From NCBI RefSeq assembly GCF_008705135.1, contig NZ_CP023694.1, positions 558,001 to 622,000 of the forward strand: a stretch of 64,000 nucleotides of DNA. Direction: 5' to 3'. Source of the stretch: Streptomyces coeruleorubidus (GTDB lineage: Bacteria > Actinomycetota > Actinomycetes > Streptomycetales > Streptomycetaceae). Every line of letters starts with the position of its first letter. Positions within the stretch are counted from its first letter, which is position 1. A program made the position numbers and the translations under genes. Below the pieces are notes generated by a model. That model was not told the DNA's origin. It was given only the letters and a program-made list of their open reading frames with translations, and ran no database searches. Shown here in pieces: positions 16,992-26,029 of the stretch.

Positions 16992-17585
16992 TTACGCCTG
17001 GGTGTCCCGCTGGCGGTAGCCGCTCGCGATGAGCATGCGGAGCCGGTCGAGCGACTCCTCCTCGGTGCCGTTGCCCTTGATCCAGGCAATGGAACAGGCC
17101 GCGAGGAACAGGTCTTGCCCCCGCACCGACGCGCGCACGCGCCCCGCGAGCTGCGCGGCTCGCACGTACTGATCGGTGGCGGAGATGAGGATGTCGCAGG
17201 GAATCGTGAGCGGGTTGTCCGGCTCCTGCGCCCGGGCCGCGGCCATGAGCGGGTCCGGCAGCCCGCTGAAGGCGCTGAAGTACTCCTCCATCGCCCGCAG
17301 CCACTGCTCCAGCGCCTCGGCCGGGTCGCCGAGCTGATCGATGTCCGCCTGGCGGGCCACCAGCTCCTCGGAGCGGGTCTGCAGCACAGCCGCCAGCAGC
17401 GCCTCCCGGGTGGGGAAGTGCCGGTACAGGGTGCCGGGCCCGACGCCCGCCTCCTTGGCCACCGCCTCGAGGGAGGTGCCGACCCCGTGCTGCAGGAAGT
17501 GACGCTGCGCGGTCTCCAGGAGGGCAGCGCGGTTGCGCTGGACGTCCGCGCGGGGCTTGCGTCCCCGCTGTTCAGCGGCGCTCAT
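16992..17585 (-). CDS. TetR-family transcriptional regulator
   Basis: This 197-residue protein begins MSAAEQRGRKPRADVQRNRA. It has a TetR helix-turn-helix (TSLEAVAKEAGVGPGTLYRHFPTREALLAAV) and a C-terminal TetR_C bundle. A strong inverted repeat lies about 84 bases upstream and is a likely self-operator. The F420-reductase-like gene follows on the same strand, so it is the natural target. Confidence 0.92.
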   Translation of the reverse strand: MSAAEQRGRKPRADVQRNRAALLETAQRHFLQHGVGTSLEAVAKEAGVGPGTLYRHFPTREALLAAVLQTRSEELVARQADIDQLGDPAEALEQWLRAMEEYFSAFSGLPDPLMAAARAQEPDNPLTIPCDILISATDQYVRAAQLAGRVRASVRGQDLFLAACSIAWIKGNGTEEESLDRLRMLIASGYRQRDTQA

Positions 17586-17659
17586 GCGCCCTCCTGCCTG
17601 CCGTGATCCTGCGGCCGCACCAAAACGGATGCTGCCTCCGTACGCACTCGACAGTAAAA

Positions 17660-17687
17660 CGGAGGAGCCCTCCGGTCAAACCGGAGG
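17660..17687. promoter_or_regulatory. Overlapping inverted repeats upstream of tetR (likely operator)
   Basis: CCTCCGGT-CAA-ACCGGAGG is a perfect palindrome at 17669-17687. It overlaps a second one, CGGAGG-AGC-CCTCCG, at 17660-17674. The position upstream of the TetR start at 17585 suggests autoregulation. Confidence 0.6.
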
Positions 17688-17763
17688 TCGCGCAACCACT
17701 CCGGGTGCACTTATCCGGGCCCTCCCGCGCCGAGCCTTGCCCCGTCCCCCGGGGTCCAGGACG

Positions 17764-18603
17764 TCAGGGCGTGAGCTGCTCGTGCCCTATGACGGAGAGC
17801 AGTTCGAGTTTGCTGTGACTCTCCGTGCCGGGGCGAGTGGTCAGCACCACCAGGGTCTGGGCACGGTTCTCGGTGAACAGGACCTGGGCGTCGACGTCGA
17901 TGCGGCCGAGTTCGGGATGGAGGATGGTCTTGCAGTCGTCGTAGCGCCGGGCGACCTCCTGAAGTTCCCACATACGGACGAACTCGGAGCTGTGCTCCTG
18001 GAGTTCGGCGAGGATCCGGGCGGCCCGGGGGGTGTCGCTGCCGGCTGTCAGCGCGGCCCGCAGGCGTGCCGCCTGGGCGCGGCCGTGGCGTTCACGGGCC
18101 TCCTCGGGAACCATCAGACGTTCGGACGGGTCCATGAACCAGCGGTAGTAGCCGCTGCGGGCCAGACCGGTGTGGCGGGTCTGGTCGCCGAGCAGCGCGA
18201 CGGCCAAGGGGTTCATCGCGAGGGTGTCGACCAGGTCGGTCTGCACCAGGGCCGGGGAGTCGTCCAGGCGGTCCAGGACCCGCAGCAGCGTCGGGCTGAC
18301 ATCTTCGGAGCGGTGGAAGCGGGCCGGGGCGTTGTGGCCGATGAGGACGAAGAGATGGTCGCGTTCGTCCAGGGTCAGCCGCAGTGCCCGGGCGAGAGCG
18401 GTGGTGATCTGGACGGAGGGCTGCGGAGCACGCTGCTGTTCCAGCCGGGCGTAGTAGTCGGTGGACATGCCGGCGAGCTGCGCGACCTCCTCGCGGCGCA
18501 GCCCCTGCGTACGCCTGCGCGGCCCCTCGACCAGCCCGACGTCGCGGGGGCGCAACATCTCACGCCGACGGCGCAGGAATTCCGCCAGTTTCTTCTTGTC
18601 CAT
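17764..18603 (-). CDS. XRE-family regulator with MmyB-like ligand domain
   Basis: The 279-residue protein starts MDKKKLAEFLRRRREMLRP; an ATG three codons earlier is possible. The N-terminal helix-turn-helix includes GLRREEVAQLAGMSTDYYARLEQQR, the signature of the large actinobacterial XRE/MmyB group. The C-terminal PAS-like MmyB domain (RWFMDPSERLMVPEE, RYDDCKTILHPELG) may bind a small molecule. The SDR gene at 18785 lies upstream on the same strand. A related pair architecture recurs at 49417. Confidence 0.9.
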   Translation of the reverse strand: MDKKKLAEFLRRRREMLRPRDVGLVEGPRRRTQGLRREEVAQLAGMSTDYYARLEQQRAPQPSVQITTALARALRLTLDERDHLFVLIGHNAPARFHRSEDVSPTLLRVLDRLDDSPALVQTDLVDTLAMNPLAVALLGDQTRHTGLARSGYYRWFMDPSERLMVPEEARERHGRAQAARLRAALTAGSDTPRAARILAELQEHSSEFVRMWELQEVARRYDDCKTILHPELGRIDVDAQVLFTENRAQTLVVLTTRPGTESHSKLELLSVIGHEQLTP

Positions 18604-18784
18604 GCCCCCCATCCTCGCCGCATCCCGCCCGGCTATCCAGGGACCGCCGATCCATGGCTGAGCTCTCCGCTCCCACCCCCGCGAAGGCGCCCCGCACGGC
18701 CGACGCCGAGCCGCTCGCAGTGCGACGACCGGGGCGAAGCCGAAGGCGCTTCCTTACTGTTCCGCGTCGGTCATTACAGGTCGG

Positions 18785-19534
18785 TCAGCTGCCGCTGATC
18801 ATGGCGAGGACGTCGTCGTAGGAGCCGTTGGCCTCCGCGTCGCGGATGAATTTGGCGCGCTCGACGACAAACTCCTTCGCGTCGGGCTTCTCGCGCAGCA
18901 GGTCGAGGGTCTCGGTGAGGAAGTCGTCCAACGGCATGGATTGGTCGCTGTCCTGCTGGCCCAGCAGGGTCGTGCGCACGCCCGGTGGGACCACCTCGAT
19001 CACCTGGACGCCGGCGTCAGCACCGGCGAGCTGGATGCGCAGGCTCTCGGAGAAGGAGTGCAGCGCGGCCTTGGTCGCGCTGTAGGTCGGGGTGCTCTGG
19101 TACGGGACGAACGCCAGCGCGGAGGTGACGTTCATGACGACCGCGTCGTCCTTGCCCACCAGCAGCGGCAGGAAGGCGTACGTCATCCGGATCGTGCCGA
19201 GCAGGTTGACCGTGACGTGGTCCTCGGCGACCGGGAGTCCGGCCCGGTCGAGGAGGTCCTCCCGCAGCATGATGCCGGCGTTGTTGACCAGGACGTTCAG
19301 CCCCGGGTGGCTCGCTGCAACGGTCTCACGGGCCCGGGCGATCGCGTCGGGGTCCGCGACATCGAGGACGAGCGCGTCGATGCCCGGGTGCTCGGCCGTG
19401 ATGTCGTCGAGGAGTTCCTTGCGCCGGCCGGCGACGATCACCTTGTTGCCGGCCTCGTGGAGGCGCAGGGCCAGGCCGAGCCCGATGCCCGAGGTGCCGC
19501 CGGTGATCAGGATCGTGTTGCCGGTCATCTTCAT
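18785..19534 (-). CDS. SDR oxidoreductase (DltE-like)
   Basis: The 249-residue protein begins MKMTGNTILITGGTSGIG. It has NNAGIMLREDLL, the Ser of NVTSALAF, the YSATK catalytic pair and a PPGVRT loop, typical of the DltE-type SDR subgroup. The substrate is unknown. An XRE/MmyB regulator gene follows downstream on the same strand. Confidence 0.9.
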   Translation of the reverse strand: MKMTGNTILITGGTSGIGLGLALRLHEAGNKVIVAGRRKELLDDITAEHPGIDALVLDVADPDAIARARETVAASHPGLNVLVNNAGIMLREDLLDRAGLPVAEDHVTVNLLGTIRMTYAFLPLLVGKDDAVVMNVTSALAFVPYQSTPTYSATKAALHSFSESLRIQLAGADAGVQVIEVVPPGVRTTLLGQQDSDQSMPLDDFLTETLDLLREKPDAKEFVVERAKFIRDAEANGSYDDVLAMISGS

Positions 19535-19716
19535 GGGGTCTCGCTCCTTCGTTACGGCGGGCCGGTGAGCGCCTGCGGCCTCGAACGTAGGGGCGCCCGC
19601 GCAGGGGCGGGAGAGGAGGGTTCATCCATGGATCGGCGGTCTCTGCCTGCGTCGCGGCATCGAGTCAAGCTGAGGCGGTGGTGGGCAAAGGGATCCCTTG
19701 GCGGGAGTCCCCGGCG

Positions 19717-19747
19717 CTGCGGCACGGCCGCGGAGGCCGTGCCGCAG
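19717..19747 (-). terminator. Strong hairpin downstream of dctA
   Basis: CTGCGGCACGGCC and its perfect complement form a 13-base stem with a five-base loop. It lies about 145 bases past the dctA stop and before the SDR gene on the same strand, so it probably ends the tartrate/dicarboxylate transcript. Confidence 0.7.
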
Positions 19748-19890
19748 GGCGCGGCGTCTGGTCAGCTGTGGAGGGAGCGGTTGGACTCCACAGCCTCGTC
19801 CAGCGCGGGCTCGGAGGTGATGACGGCGAAGAGGAGGCCGCCGGTAGGTGACGTATATGCCGTCGAGGGGCGACCGCACTCGACGGGCGG

Positions 19891-21231
19891 CTACTTGTCG
19901 GCGCCGACCTTGGCGGTGTCCAACTCGGCCTGCGGCGGCGTGGTGGTGCGGGAGCGCAGGACCTTGCGGGCCTGTTCGGTGTCGAAGTCGTTCTCCCACT
20001 TGCCGATCACGATGGTGGCGACGGCGTTGCCGAGGACGTTGATGAAGACGCGTCCCTCGTTGAGGATGCGGTCGATGCCGACGATCAGGGAGAGGGCGGC
20101 GAGCGGGATGTGGCCGACCGCGGTGACGGTGCTGGCGAGGACGATGAACGCGCCGCCCGCGATCCCGGCGGTGCCCTTGCTGGTGAGCATCATGACGCCG
20201 ACCATGACCAACTGCTGCTGCCAGGACAGGTCGATGCCCATGGCCTGGGCCAGGAAGAGGGAGGCCATCGTCAGGTAGACCGCGGAGCCGTCCAGGTTGA
20301 AGGAGAACCCGGAGGGGATGACGATGCCGACCACGGGCCGGCCGATGCCTAGGATCTCCAGTTTGCGTACCAGCTGGGGCAGGACGGCCTCGCTGGAACA
20401 GGTGCTGAGGGCGACGAGCAGTTCGGCCTTGAGGAAGCGGATGAGGCCGAACAGGCTCAGGCGGCAGGCCCGCATGATGGCGCCGAGGACGACCAGGACG
20501 TAGACGATGCAGGTCGCGGTGAACAGGATGATGAGGTAGCCGAGCTGTTTGAGGCTCTCGGCGCCGTAGGTGGCGACCACGGTGGCCAGGGCGCCGAAGG
20601 TGCCCAGGGGCGCGAGCCGCATCACCCAGCCCACGATGCGGAAGACGACGTCCGACAGCGCCTTGATGCCGCGGGTCAGCGGTGCCCCTTCCTCGCCGGC
20701 CATGTTCAGGGCCACACCGAAGACGATCGAGACCATCAGCGCGGACAGGATCGCGTCCCCGGTGATCGCGCCCAGCAGGGAGGCGGGGATGAGGGAGGAG
20801 ACGAAGCCGGTGAAGGTGGCGTGCTCGGTGGCGGTCTCGGGCACGTCGTCGGCGTTCAGTGACGAGGGGTCGACGTGCAGGCCGGAGCCGGGCTGGAAGA
20901 TGTTGGCGACGACCAGCCCGATCAGCATGGACGCCAGGGACAGCACCAGGAAGTAGCCGATCGCCTTCACACCGATCCGGCCCGCCTTGCGCAGGTTGTC
21001 CATGGAGGCGATGCCGGTGGTGACCACGCAGAAGACGACCGGGATCACGATCATCTTGACCAGCGCGATGAACCAGTCGTTGAGCGGCTTCAGGTCCTCA
21101 CCCAGCCCGGGCGCGAGGATGCCGACGGCGATGCCGAGGACGGCGGCCAGTACGACCTGGAACCACAGCTCCCGTATGAGAAGGCTCAGCCGTGACCGCT
21201 GCGGGCGGCCGGCGGTGGTGGTGCTTGTCAT
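19891..21231 (-). CDS. dctA: C4-dicarboxylate/cation symporter DctA
   Basis: The 446-residue membrane protein belongs to the DAACS family. Characteristic motifs are the serine-rich re-entrant loop (ALSTCSSEAVLPQL), the GFSFNLDGSAVY segment and MLTSKGTAGIAGG, followed by NVLGNAVATIVIGKW near the C-terminus. It should import dicarboxylates such as succinate, malate or tartrate with Na+ or H+. The D-tartrate dehydratase gene lies 182 bases upstream on the same strand, so D-tartrate is a plausible substrate here. Confidence 0.92.
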   Translation of the reverse strand: MTSTTTAGRPQRSRLSLLIRELWFQVVLAAVLGIAVGILAPGLGEDLKPLNDWFIALVKMIVIPVVFCVVTTGIASMDNLRKAGRIGVKAIGYFLVLSLASMLIGLVVANIFQPGSGLHVDPSSLNADDVPETATEHATFTGFVSSLIPASLLGAITGDAILSALMVSIVFGVALNMAGEEGAPLTRGIKALSDVVFRIVGWVMRLAPLGTFGALATVVATYGAESLKQLGYLIILFTATCIVYVLVVLGAIMRACRLSLFGLIRFLKAELLVALSTCSSEAVLPQLVRKLEILGIGRPVVGIVIPSGFSFNLDGSAVYLTMASLFLAQAMGIDLSWQQQLVMVGVMMLTSKGTAGIAGGAFIVLASTVTAVGHIPLAALSLIVGIDRILNEGRVFINVLGNAVATIVIGKWENDFDTEQARKVLRSRTTTPPQAELDTAKVGADK

Positions 21232-21357
21232 CGTTGGTGCTCCCTTGCACGACGATCGTGTGTAGCCCTGTCCCGTGGGGGGTGCGGGGGACGCGAACGT
21301 GGCTCGCGCGCCCCCGATCTCGTGTGTGGCGCCCGTATCCGGCGGCGCCGGACGACG

Positions 21358-21379
21358 GCGCCCGCCCGGTGGCGGGCGC
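21358..21379 (-). terminator. Hairpin between tarD and dctA
   Basis: GCGCCCGCC and GGCGGGCGC pair perfectly around a CGGT loop, 35 bases past the tarD stop. It may terminate part of the transcripts or stabilise the tarD mRNA ahead of dctA. Confidence 0.55.
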
Positions 21380-21413
21380 GTCTGTGGTGGGTGCGTCTGC
21401 GGTGAGGTGGCGG

Positions 21414-22580
21414 TCAGCTGTGCAGGGCGCGCAGCACCTTGTAGAAGGCGGCCTTGCTTTCGAAGCCGATGCCGGGGGTGTCTGTCAGGCCGACGCGGCT
21501 CTTCTCGACGACGGCGTCGTCGGCGAAGCCGCCGGTGGGCTGGAACTCGCCCGGGTAGGACTCGTTGCCGCCGAGCTTGAGGGCGGCTGCGATGTGCAGG
21601 GAGAACTGGTGCCCGCCGTGCGGGATGCAGCGCCTAGATGACCAGCCGTGCTGACGGAGCATGTCCTGGATGCGCAGGTACTCCACCAGACCGTAGGAGA
21701 GCGCGGGGTCAACCTGGATGGTGTCGCGGTCGGGGCGCAGGCCGCCGTAGCGGATCAGGTTGCGGGCGTCCTGGAGGGAGAAGAGGTTCTCGCCCGTGGC
21801 GATGGAGCCGGTGTAGTGCTCGGCGACGGTGGCGTTGAGGTGGTAGTCGAGCGGGTCGCCGATCTCCTCGTACCAGAACAGCCCGTAGGGCTCGATGGCC
21901 CGCCCGTACTCCAGGGCCGTGTCGAGGTCGAAGCGGCCGTTGACGTCGACGGCCAGCCGGGACCCGTCGCCGTCCAGGACGTCGATGACGGCCTCGATAC
22001 GGCGCAGGTCCTCCGCCAGGTCGGCGCCGCCGATCTTCATCTTGACGACGTCGTAGCCCAGGTCGAGGAAGCCGCGCATCTCGTCCTGAAGGTCGGTGAG
22101 CGTCTTGCCCGGGGCGTAGTAGCCGCCGGCGGCGTAGACGAAGACGGACTCGTCGGGCTGCCCGTCGCCGTAGCGCTCGGACAGATACCGGTACAGCGGC
22201 TTGCCCTCGATCTTGGAGGCCAGGTCGAACAGGGCCATGTCCACCACACCGACCGCGACCGAGCGCTCGCCGTGCCCGCCGGGCTTCTCGTTGGTCATCA
22301 TCACGTCCCACGCCTTGGCGTGGTCCAGGCTGCCCTGCTCGTCGAGCAGGCTGCCGGGCTCGGCCTCGAGGAGGCGGGGCAGGACCCGGCGGCGCAGGAT
22401 CTCTCCGGCGCTGTAGCGGCCGTTGGAGTTGAAGCCGTAGCCCACCACGGGCTTGCCGTCCCGGATGACGTCGCTCTCGATCGCCACGATCGAACAGTCC
22501 ATGGAGCTGAAGTCGATCCAGGCGTTGCGGATCGAGGAGCTGATCGTAACGACGTCCTCGTAGACGTTGGTGATCTTCAC
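21414..22580 (-). CDS. tarD: D(-)-tartrate dehydratase (enolase superfamily)
   Basis: The 388-residue protein aligns throughout with what I know of the Bradyrhizobium D-tartrate dehydratase: IRNAWIDF, VVGYGFNSNGRY, NEKPGGHGERSVAVG, VFVYAAGGYY and PHGGHQ. The catalytic Lys is in VVKMKIGG. Metal-ligand acids lie in AVDVNGRF, WYEEIGD and ATGENLF, and the catalytic His in IPHGGHQ. It should dehydrate D-tartrate to oxaloacetate. It is followed by dctA and divergent from a GntR/FCD regulator, giving a complete uptake-degradation-control unit. Confidence 0.9.
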   Translation of the reverse strand: MKITNVYEDVVTISSSIRNAWIDFSSMDCSIVAIESDVIRDGKPVVGYGFNSNGRYSAGEILRRRVLPRLLEAEPGSLLDEQGSLDHAKAWDVMMTNEKPGGHGERSVAVGVVDMALFDLASKIEGKPLYRYLSERYGDGQPDESVFVYAAGGYYAPGKTLTDLQDEMRGFLDLGYDVVKMKIGGADLAEDLRRIEAVIDVLDGDGSRLAVDVNGRFDLDTALEYGRAIEPYGLFWYEEIGDPLDYHLNATVAEHYTGSIATGENLFSLQDARNLIRYGGLRPDRDTIQVDPALSYGLVEYLRIQDMLRQHGWSSRRCIPHGGHQFSLHIAAALKLGGNESYPGEFQPTGGFADDAVVEKSRVGLTDTPGIGFESKAAFYKVLRALHS

Positions 22581-22597
22581 TGCGGAGCCTTTCTCAT

Positions 22598-22609
22598 ATC
22601 TTATAAGAT
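22598..22609. promoter_or_regulatory. Palindrome between tarD and gntR, likely GntR/FCD operator
   Basis: ATCTTATAAGAT is a perfect 12-base palindrome and is AT-rich in an otherwise GC-rich region. It lies 18 bases upstream of the tarD start and within 100 bases of the divergent regulator. One site could control both genes. Confidence 0.7.
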
Positions 22610-22689
22610 GCGACGGCTGTTAGACTGGGCTGGTCCGCTGCGGGATGTCAAGGGGTGGGGAACCTCCGGGAAGGAACGGTCAGGAGGCT

Positions 22690-23373
22690 ATGGCAGGACA
22701 GAACCTGTTCTTCAGCAAGAGCGACCTCGCCTACGCGGAACTCCGCGATCGGATCCTCTTCGGCACTCTTCCTGCCGGGTCACGGCTCGCCCAGTACGAC
22801 CTCGCCGAGTCCCTCAACATGAGCATCACGCCCCTGCGCGAGGCCATCCGCCGCCTCAGCAGCGAGGGACTCGTCACCGTCGAAACCCACCGCGACGTCC
22901 GGGTCTCCGTGATGAACTCGAACGAGGCCCGCCAGCTGTTCGAGGTCCGCCTGTCCCTGGACCCGACCGCCGCCGAACTCGCCGCCCAGCGACGGACCGA
23001 CGACGACATCGCCACGATGCGGGCCGCCGTCGACAAGCTCCTCCCCGTCACCCGCCAATGGGGGGAAGAGGCACTCACGGCCCACCGCGCCTTCCACCAG
23101 GCGGTGTACCGGGCCTCGCACAACGACGTCCTCATCCGTCTCCTGGACGACCTGTGGGACAAGTCCGACCGCTACCGGCGCCTCGGCCTCGAACTCCCGC
23201 CCGGTGACGAACCCCGCACCCGGGACCTACAGGAGCACCACCAACTTGTCTCCCTCATCGTGGACGGCCGCGCCGCCGAAGCCGCCCAGCTGATGCGAGG
23301 CCACATCACCCACAGCCTCACCGCCACCGCCATCAGCGCCCTCGAAGACCGCGAGGGCATTCGCGGGACGTGA
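22690..23373 (+). CDS. GntR-family regulator with FCD domain
   Basis: The 227-residue protein begins MAGQNLFFSKSDLAYAELRD. The GntR winged helix (LAQYDLAESLNMSITPLREAIRRLSSEGLVTVE) is followed by a helical FCD domain. The FCD metal ligands are seen in the form HRAFHQAVY and EHHQLV. AGGAGG lies only two bases before this ATG, so the start at 22645 (15 codons earlier) cannot be excluded. Divergence from tarD suggests it represses the D-tartrate genes until tartrate binds. Confidence 0.9.
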   Translation: MAGQNLFFSKSDLAYAELRDRILFGTLPAGSRLAQYDLAESLNMSITPLREAIRRLSSEGLVTVETHRDVRVSVMNSNEARQLFEVRLSLDPTAAELAAQRRTDDDIATMRAAVDKLLPVTRQWGEEALTAHRAFHQAVYRASHNDVLIRLLDDLWDKSDRYRRLGLELPPGDEPRTRDLQEHHQLVSLIVDGRAAEAAQLMRGHITHSLTATAISALEDREGIRGT

Positions 23374-23466
23374 CGCGCGGCGACCGGCGCGGTGATGCAT
23401 GAGGGGCATTCACCTCTGTTCTGGTGGATGGTGGCGAGGCGCAGGAATGTGGGACGTCCAAGCCCG

Positions 23467-25959
23467 TCACCCCACCCGGATGCCCACGATGCACGTGTCG
23501 TCGTCGGTGTCCGAATTGCTGTAGGTCAGCAGGCGGTCCAGCTGCTGGTCGAGTGTGCTGGGCGCCGTGCGGGCGGTGGTCAGCAGGTGGATCAGGGACT
23601 CCTCCACGGACCGGTCGCGGCGTTCGATCAGGCCGTCCGTGTACATCAACAGGGTGTCCCCCTCGGCCAGTTGAATCTCGGCCTCCTCGTACACGACCTC
23701 GGGCAGCGCTCCGAGCAGCATCCCCTTGACCAGGGGCAGGGCAGCCGCCTCACTGCCCTGGACGAGCACGGGCGGCAGGTGGCCCGCCCTGGCCCAGCGC
23801 AGCGTCCGCAGGGCCGGATCGTACAGACCGCACACCGCCGTCGCGGTGACGGCGCCCGTCAGGTGGTGCGCCACGATGTTGAGCCACGACAGCAGCTGGC
23901 CAGGCCCGGCGCCGGTCACCGCCAGGCCACGCAGCGCGTTGCGCAGGACGACCATGCTGGTCGCGGCCTCGATGCCGTGGCCGGCCACGTCTCCCACACA
24001 CAGCAGCACCTGCCGGGAGGGCAGCACGACCGTGTCGTACCAGTCGCCGCCCACCAGTTGCTCGGTCTCCGCGGGCCGGTAGCGGACGGCCACCTGGAGG
24101 CCGGGGACCTGCAACGGTGCCTGTGCGGGCGGCATGATGGCGTGCTGCAACTGGAGGGTGAGCCGGTTGCGTTCGGTAGCCTGCTGCTCGGTGTGCGCCA
24201 GCTGGTCGCGGGTAGCGGCGAGCGCCACCTCGGTCCAGTGCTGGGCGGAGATGTCCTGGCAGGCGCCGCGGATCAGGAGCAGCCGGCCGTCGGTGTCGAG
24301 TACCGGCTCGGCGACGACGCGGATGTGGCGGGTCACCCCGTCCGGCCGCTGGAGCCGGAAGGCCGCGGCGGCCGGCCGCCGGTGGTGCAGCAGCGTGCGC
24401 AGGAAGCGGCGGATGGAGACGCCGTCGTCCGGATGCGCGTGGGCCGGCAGATTCTCCAGGGGCACCGGGGTGCTCGACTGCGGGCGCCCGTAGAGGTCGA
24501 ACAGCTGCCCGTTCCAGGTGATCTCGCCGGTCAGCAGGTTCTCCTCGAAGCCGCCGATGCGGCCGAGGCGCTGAGCGTGCTGGAGCAGGCTCGCCAGTCG
24601 CGCCGTCTCGTCCTCGATGCGCCAGATGAGGAGGACGGTGGTGCCGTGCCGGCTGATACTGATGTCCGCGATCGCCGAGAGGGGGACCTGGTCGACGAGG
24701 GCGGTGAGGTTCATCCGGCGGGCCCTGAAGGGCTCACCGGTGGCATACACGCGCTCGATGCGTTGGAACAGCTCGCTGTCCCCCGCGGCCATCGGGTATG
24801 CCTCCAGCAGCAGTGCGCCGTTCACGACCGCGCGCGGCCGGCCGGCCGGATCCAGGAAGCGGTTGTTGACGTGCTGGATGCGGAAGTCCACCAGGTGCCC
24901 GGCGTCGTCGAGGTGCGGCACCAGGACCAGCGCGGGGTCGTGCAGCCCGTCGGCCAGGTCCATCAGCTCCGCGGCGTCCGGCAGGACGCGCGGTTCCTGG
25001 GCGGGACCGTGTTGCAGCGTGTACGTCTCCAGCGTGTGGCCGCACAGCTCCGCCAGGGCCTCCACCTGGCGGATGATCTGCGGGGGCTGCGGCGCCAGGG
25101 GCGTCGGCCAGGCGATCTCCAGCACGCCGTGGATGCGGCCCCCGGTGCCGGCGGGCAGGGCGGCCCTGCCTCCTTGCGGATGGTGATGCAGGCCGATGCT
25201 GGGCAGTCCGGTCTCCGCGAGGGACGTGATCCACTGCCCCATGCGCTCGGTGAGGCCGCGCCGCGCCACCGTCACCACGTCCGGAGGGACGTAGCGCCAG
25301 CGTGCGGCCTCGGCCGGGGAGAACCCGGCGCTGCCCGCCAGGGTGAGCGAACCGTCGGAACCCGCGGCCCAGACGGCCACGGCCACCGCGCCGAGCGGGC
25401 GCAGCGCCTGCTCCAGCAGGGCTTCGGCCACTGCCTGGGTGTCGTCCGCGGACAGCGCGCCGCTCTCCGCCGCGCGCAGGCGTACGGCGGCCGACTCGGT
25501 CTTCGCCTCGTCCGCTGCCCTGGTGGCGGCGAGGAACGCGTCCGTCACCTCGGACATCCGGTCCCGGGCAGCCTGGTTGATGATGTCGACCGCGAGTTCG
25601 AGGGGCGTGACCTGGGCCTGCTCGGCCAGCTCGGCGAGCTGCCGGGCGGCCTGGGCCGGCCCGCACGTCAGCCGTTCGACCAGGATGCCCTTGGCGAGTT
25701 CGATCAGGGCGCGCCCCTCGGCATCCGCCTGGGCGGCCCGCACCTCACGGCTGAGCCGTTCCACCGTGGCCGCCAGTCTGCCCACCGGCGAGGCGGGCGG
25801 GACACCCACGGGATCCGCGGGTGTCCCGTCGGCGGAGGTCACCGGCGGGGAGGATGATGCCGGGGAAGTGCCGGATTCGAGCTTCGGCTCACCGCCGCGA
25901 CCCGGTTCGCCCGGATGCTCGGACTTGCTCACGGTGTGAAGGCTCCTCGGCTGAAGCAC
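23467..25959 (-). CDS. ANTAR-GAF-PAS-SpoIIE multidomain phosphatase
   Basis: The 830-residue protein has a Ser/Pro-rich N-terminus and an ANTAR-type helical module (about 65-130, ALIELAKGILVERLTCGP). GAF-like (about 155-315) and PAS-like regions (about 335-575, including GGFEENLLTGEITWNGQ) follow. The C-terminal PP2C/SpoIIE phosphatase spans 610-830. Metal-binding motifs GGDWYD, GDVAGHG, YTDGL and DDDTCIVG are intact, so it should be active. Family members dephosphorylate STAS anti-anti-sigma factors. It lies 70 bases downstream of the giant histidine kinase gene, suggesting co-expression. ANTAR is usually RNA-binding, so its union with a phosphatase is noteworthy. Confidence 0.88.
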   Translation of the reverse strand: MLQPRSLHTVSKSEHPGEPGRGGEPKLESGTSPASSSPPVTSADGTPADPVGVPPASPVGRLAATVERLSREVRAAQADAEGRALIELAKGILVERLTCGPAQAARQLAELAEQAQVTPLELAVDIINQAARDRMSEVTDAFLAATRAADEAKTESAAVRLRAAESGALSADDTQAVAEALLEQALRPLGAVAVAVWAAGSDGSLTLAGSAGFSPAEAARWRYVPPDVVTVARRGLTERMGQWITSLAETGLPSIGLHHHPQGGRAALPAGTGGRIHGVLEIAWPTPLAPQPPQIIRQVEALAELCGHTLETYTLQHGPAQEPRVLPDAAELMDLADGLHDPALVLVPHLDDAGHLVDFRIQHVNNRFLDPAGRPRAVVNGALLLEAYPMAAGDSELFQRIERVYATGEPFRARRMNLTALVDQVPLSAIADISISRHGTTVLLIWRIEDETARLASLLQHAQRLGRIGGFEENLLTGEITWNGQLFDLYGRPQSSTPVPLENLPAHAHPDDGVSIRRFLRTLLHHRRPAAAAFRLQRPDGVTRHIRVVAEPVLDTDGRLLLIRGACQDISAQHWTEVALAATRDQLAHTEQQATERNRLTLQLQHAIMPPAQAPLQVPGLQVAVRYRPAETEQLVGGDWYDTVVLPSRQVLLCVGDVAGHGIEAATSMVVLRNALRGLAVTGAGPGQLLSWLNIVAHHLTGAVTATAVCGLYDPALRTLRWARAGHLPPVLVQGSEAAALPLVKGMLLGALPEVVYEEAEIQLAEGDTLLMYTDGLIERRDRSVEESLIHLLTTARTAPSTLDQQLDRLLTYSNSDTDDDTCIVGIRVG

Positions 25960-26029
25960 CCTGGGGCGCGGAACGGCAGGCGCTGCGGGGCGTCCGGCCC
26001 ACCGGGGTGCGGGACGGGCACCGGCGTGC

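Noticed and set aside
23392..25857. An 821-codon plus-strand frame
   Set aside because: It is antisense to the SpoIIE phosphatase gene and has no protein-family motif.
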